A DNA stretch of 64,000 bases, taken from NCBI RefSeq assembly GCF_001547525.1, contig NZ_LNJP01000003.1:930001-994000 (forward strand), read 5' to 3'. Numbering within the stretch: the first letter of the stretch is position 1; every line of letters starts with the position of its first letter. The position numbers and the translations under genes were made by a program. Under the pieces are notes generated by a model that saw nothing but the letters and a program-made list of their open reading frames with translations, did not search any database and was not told where the DNA came from. This DNA comes from Burkholderia anthina (GTDB lineage: Bacteria > Pseudomonadota > Gammaproteobacteria > Burkholderiales > Burkholderiaceae). This document shows, in pieces, positions 62,565 to 64,000 of the stretch.

Positions 62565-62897
62565 ATGCAAACGACCCGACGCATGACTGCCGAACAGTTC
62601 CGGCTGTTGCGGCTTCAGGATACGCGGACCAAGCCGCTGAACCAGTGGGCCTTGCACGAGATTTTCGTGAAAGGCAGATCCCAACGGGCGCTGGCCGCCG
62701 AACTCGGCATGACGGACTCCGCGATGTCGCAACTGGTGCGAAAAACCTGGCGGCGCTATCTGGAATTGCCCAGCAGCGCCACCCGCCTCACGACGCTCAC
62801 GGTCACGATCCCGTCGAAGTACGAGCACGCGCTGCTGACGTGGGTGCGGGATGCACACCGGTTATCGACCCAATCCGGCCCCGATACGGCGACGTGA
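62565..62897 (+). CDS. TrfB/KorA-type DNA-binding protein
   Basis: Predicted 110 residues. The layout follows KorA of IncP plasmids throughout: MTAEQFRLLR opening, the HTH in GRSQRALAAELGMTDSAMSQ (about 38-57), VRKTWRRYLE, then TLTVTIPSKYEHALLTWVRD, the part that forms the dimer in KorA. KorA is a global repressor on plasmids; here it closes a T6SS effector gene set. Its ATG follows directly on the PAAR stop (TGA-ATG), so it is probably co-transcribed and may repress the island's own promoter. Confidence 0.78.
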   Translation: MQTTRRMTAEQFRLLRLQDTRTKPLNQWALHEIFVKGRSQRALAAELGMTDSAMSQLVRKTWRRYLELPSSATRLTTLTVTIPSKYEHALLTWVRDAHRLSTQSGPDTAT

Positions 62898-63052
62898 TCG
62901 GGCCGGCGTGCTCATATAAAAACAAATTCCCCAATTTCGCAAATAAACAAAACGTTATTCCACGTTAGACCGAATCGTCAGCCAACTTTGGATCCTTTTT
63001 CCCTTCTGTCCCCCGTATCATTCCGTCACCACGCAATGAGCAAGAGACGGAC

Positions 63053-64000
63053 ATGAGCGACATCCCCCCGCTGCACTACCTCGACTACGCAGCCACGACC
63101 CCTGCCGACCCCCGTGTAATCGAAGCGATGACGGCCTGCCTCGGCTTCGACGGCATCTTCGGCAACCCCGCGTCCAGCTCGCACGCGGCCGGCCGACGGG
63201 CGAAAGACAAGGTCGAGCATGCCCGTGCGCAGGTCGCCGCGCTGATCGGCGCGGATGCCGACGAGATCGTCTGGACGTCGGGCGCCACCGAATCGAACAA
63301 CCTCGCGCTGAAGGGCTATGCGGAAAACGCGACCGGCAAGCGCCACCTGATCACGAGCCGCCTCGAGCACAAGGCCATTCTCGACACGATGGCGAACCTG
63401 TCGAAGCACGGCACGCAGGTCACCTTCCTGGCGCCCGACGCGAACGGCGAAATCACCGCCGACGCAGTGGCGGCCGCGATCGGCCCCGACACGGGCCTCG
63501 TGTCGCTGATGCTCGTGAACAACGAGATCGGCACGCTGACCGACATCGGCGCGATCGCCCGCGTCGTCCACGCCGCCGGCGCGCTGCTTCACGTGGACGC
63601 CGCGCAGGCGCTCGGCAAGACGCCGATCGACGTGCGCGCGCTCGGCATCGACATGATGTCGATGTCCGCCCACAAGGTGTATGGCCCCAAGGGCATCGGC
63701 GCGCTGTTCGTCCGCCGCGAGATCGCGAGCCGGATCGCGCCGCAGATTCATGGCGGCGGCCACGAGCGCGGGCTGCGCTCGGGCACGCTCGCCACGCATC
63801 AGATCGTCGGCATGGGTGTAGCCTGCGAACTCGCCGCTGAAAAGCTCGACGGCGAGGCCGCGCGGATCGCGGCGCTCGGCGCGCGGCTCACCGGCGCGCT
63901 GTTCGCGCTCGGCGACGTCACGCAGAACGCGGCCGCCGCCCGCCGTATCCCGCACACGCTGAGCCTGACGGTGCATGCGCCGGGCTTCTTCCCGTTCATG
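63053..64000 (+). CDS. Cysteine desulfurase (NifS/IscS-like), 3' end cut by window edge
   Basis: About 316 residues visible. YLDYAATTPADPRV opens the class V fold, GNPASSSHAAGR and TSGATESNNLALKG bind PLP phosphate, LVNNEIGTL follows, and the aldimine Lys is in MSAHKVYGPKGIGALF. The active-site Cys loop lies beyond the edge, so class I or II cannot be settled. ATG at 63053 follows GAGACGGAC. It lies 155 bp after the T6SS island across an AT-rich gap, with normal GC content, and appears to be core genome. Confidence 0.93.
   Translation, partial: MSDIPPLHYLDYAATTPADPRVIEAMTACLGFDGIFGNPASSSHAAGRRAKDKVEHARAQVAALIGADADEIVWTSGATESNNLALKGYAENATGKRHLITSRLEHKAILDTMANLSKHGTQVTFLAPDANGEITADAVAAAIGPDTGLVSLMLVNNEIGTLTDIGAIARVVHAAGALLHVDAAQALGKTPIDVRALGIDMMSMSAHKVYGPKGIGALFVRREIASRIAPQIHGGGHERGLRSGTLATHQIVGMGVACELAAEKLDGEAARIAALGARLTGALFALGDVTQNAAAARRIPHTLSLTVHAPGFFPFM

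Noticed and set aside
62898..63052. Terminator or attachment site after the KorA-like gene
   Set aside because: The gap is AT-rich but has no stem with a U-tract, and no direct repeat matching the left border of the island was found by eye.

Overview
The window is one GC-rich (about two thirds G+C), densely coded stretch with many LysR, MocR, TetR, MerR, LacI and Lrp regulators, each divergent from one metabolic gene. This layout, together with the protein sequences, fits Burkholderia, most likely the B. cepacia complex. That assignment is an inference from style and protein similarity; no rRNA or tRNA gene lies in the window to confirm it. Both ends cut a gene: class II HMG-CoA reductase at the left and a cysteine desulfurase at the right.

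Layout. 1-8 kb: mvaA with a divergent MocR regulator, an epoxide hydrolase, a divergent SDR/LysR pair, a PNPOx-like flavoprotein, and an aminotransferase followed by a 63-residue peptide gene. 8-9.8 kb: a low-GC accessory patch with small orphan proteins, one of them split at a run of nine A. 9.9-17.9 kb: maeB with a LysR, a VOC protein, orphan small proteins, a GNAT, and a GST/TetR pair around a perfect palindrome. 18-26 kb: an unusual MoeA-like/SUKH fusion, a YdeI-like protein, a class V aminotransferase, a class C-type esterase, and a FAD amine oxidase next to a branched-chain-type binding protein. 26.3-29.7 kb: an apparent stress module in which a PAS/LuxR regulator faces a string of very small proteins (proline-rich, BON, CsbD, 27-residue membrane peptide) with a second CsbD gene behind it; both promoter regions carry the same roughly 30-bp operator-like element.

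29.7-44 kb: a DUF1338 (HglS-type) oxygenase with LysR; a siderophore-type TonB receptor with a Fur-like promoter and an intrinsic-terminator hairpin in its leader; an aldehyde dehydrogenase lacking the usual general base; a LysE exporter; a DUF2946-PepSY-TonB receptor operon that looks like metal (perhaps copper) handling; and an OYE-family reductase with MerR. 45-48.5 kb: uronate dehydrogenase, a LacI regulator and a hexuronate-type MFS transporter, tied together by three copies of a GGAAAACGTTTTCC-like operator. 48.8-53.4 kb: ogt, an AraC remnant, Lrp and a glmS-type gene with paired Lrp-like boxes, and two unknown proteins.

53.4-63 kb: a type VI secretion effector island with AT-rich borders: vgrG, a Tle3-type lipase, two tandem DUF2875 (Tla3-like) genes, PAAR, and a TrfB/KorA-type repressor, probably one transcription unit. 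No T6SS structural genes are present, so it would be served by an apparatus encoded elsewhere. The most unusual items are the MoeA-SUKH fusion, the KorA-like repressor with duplicated adaptors in the T6SS island, the shared operator of the stress module, and the terminator in the TonB receptor leader.
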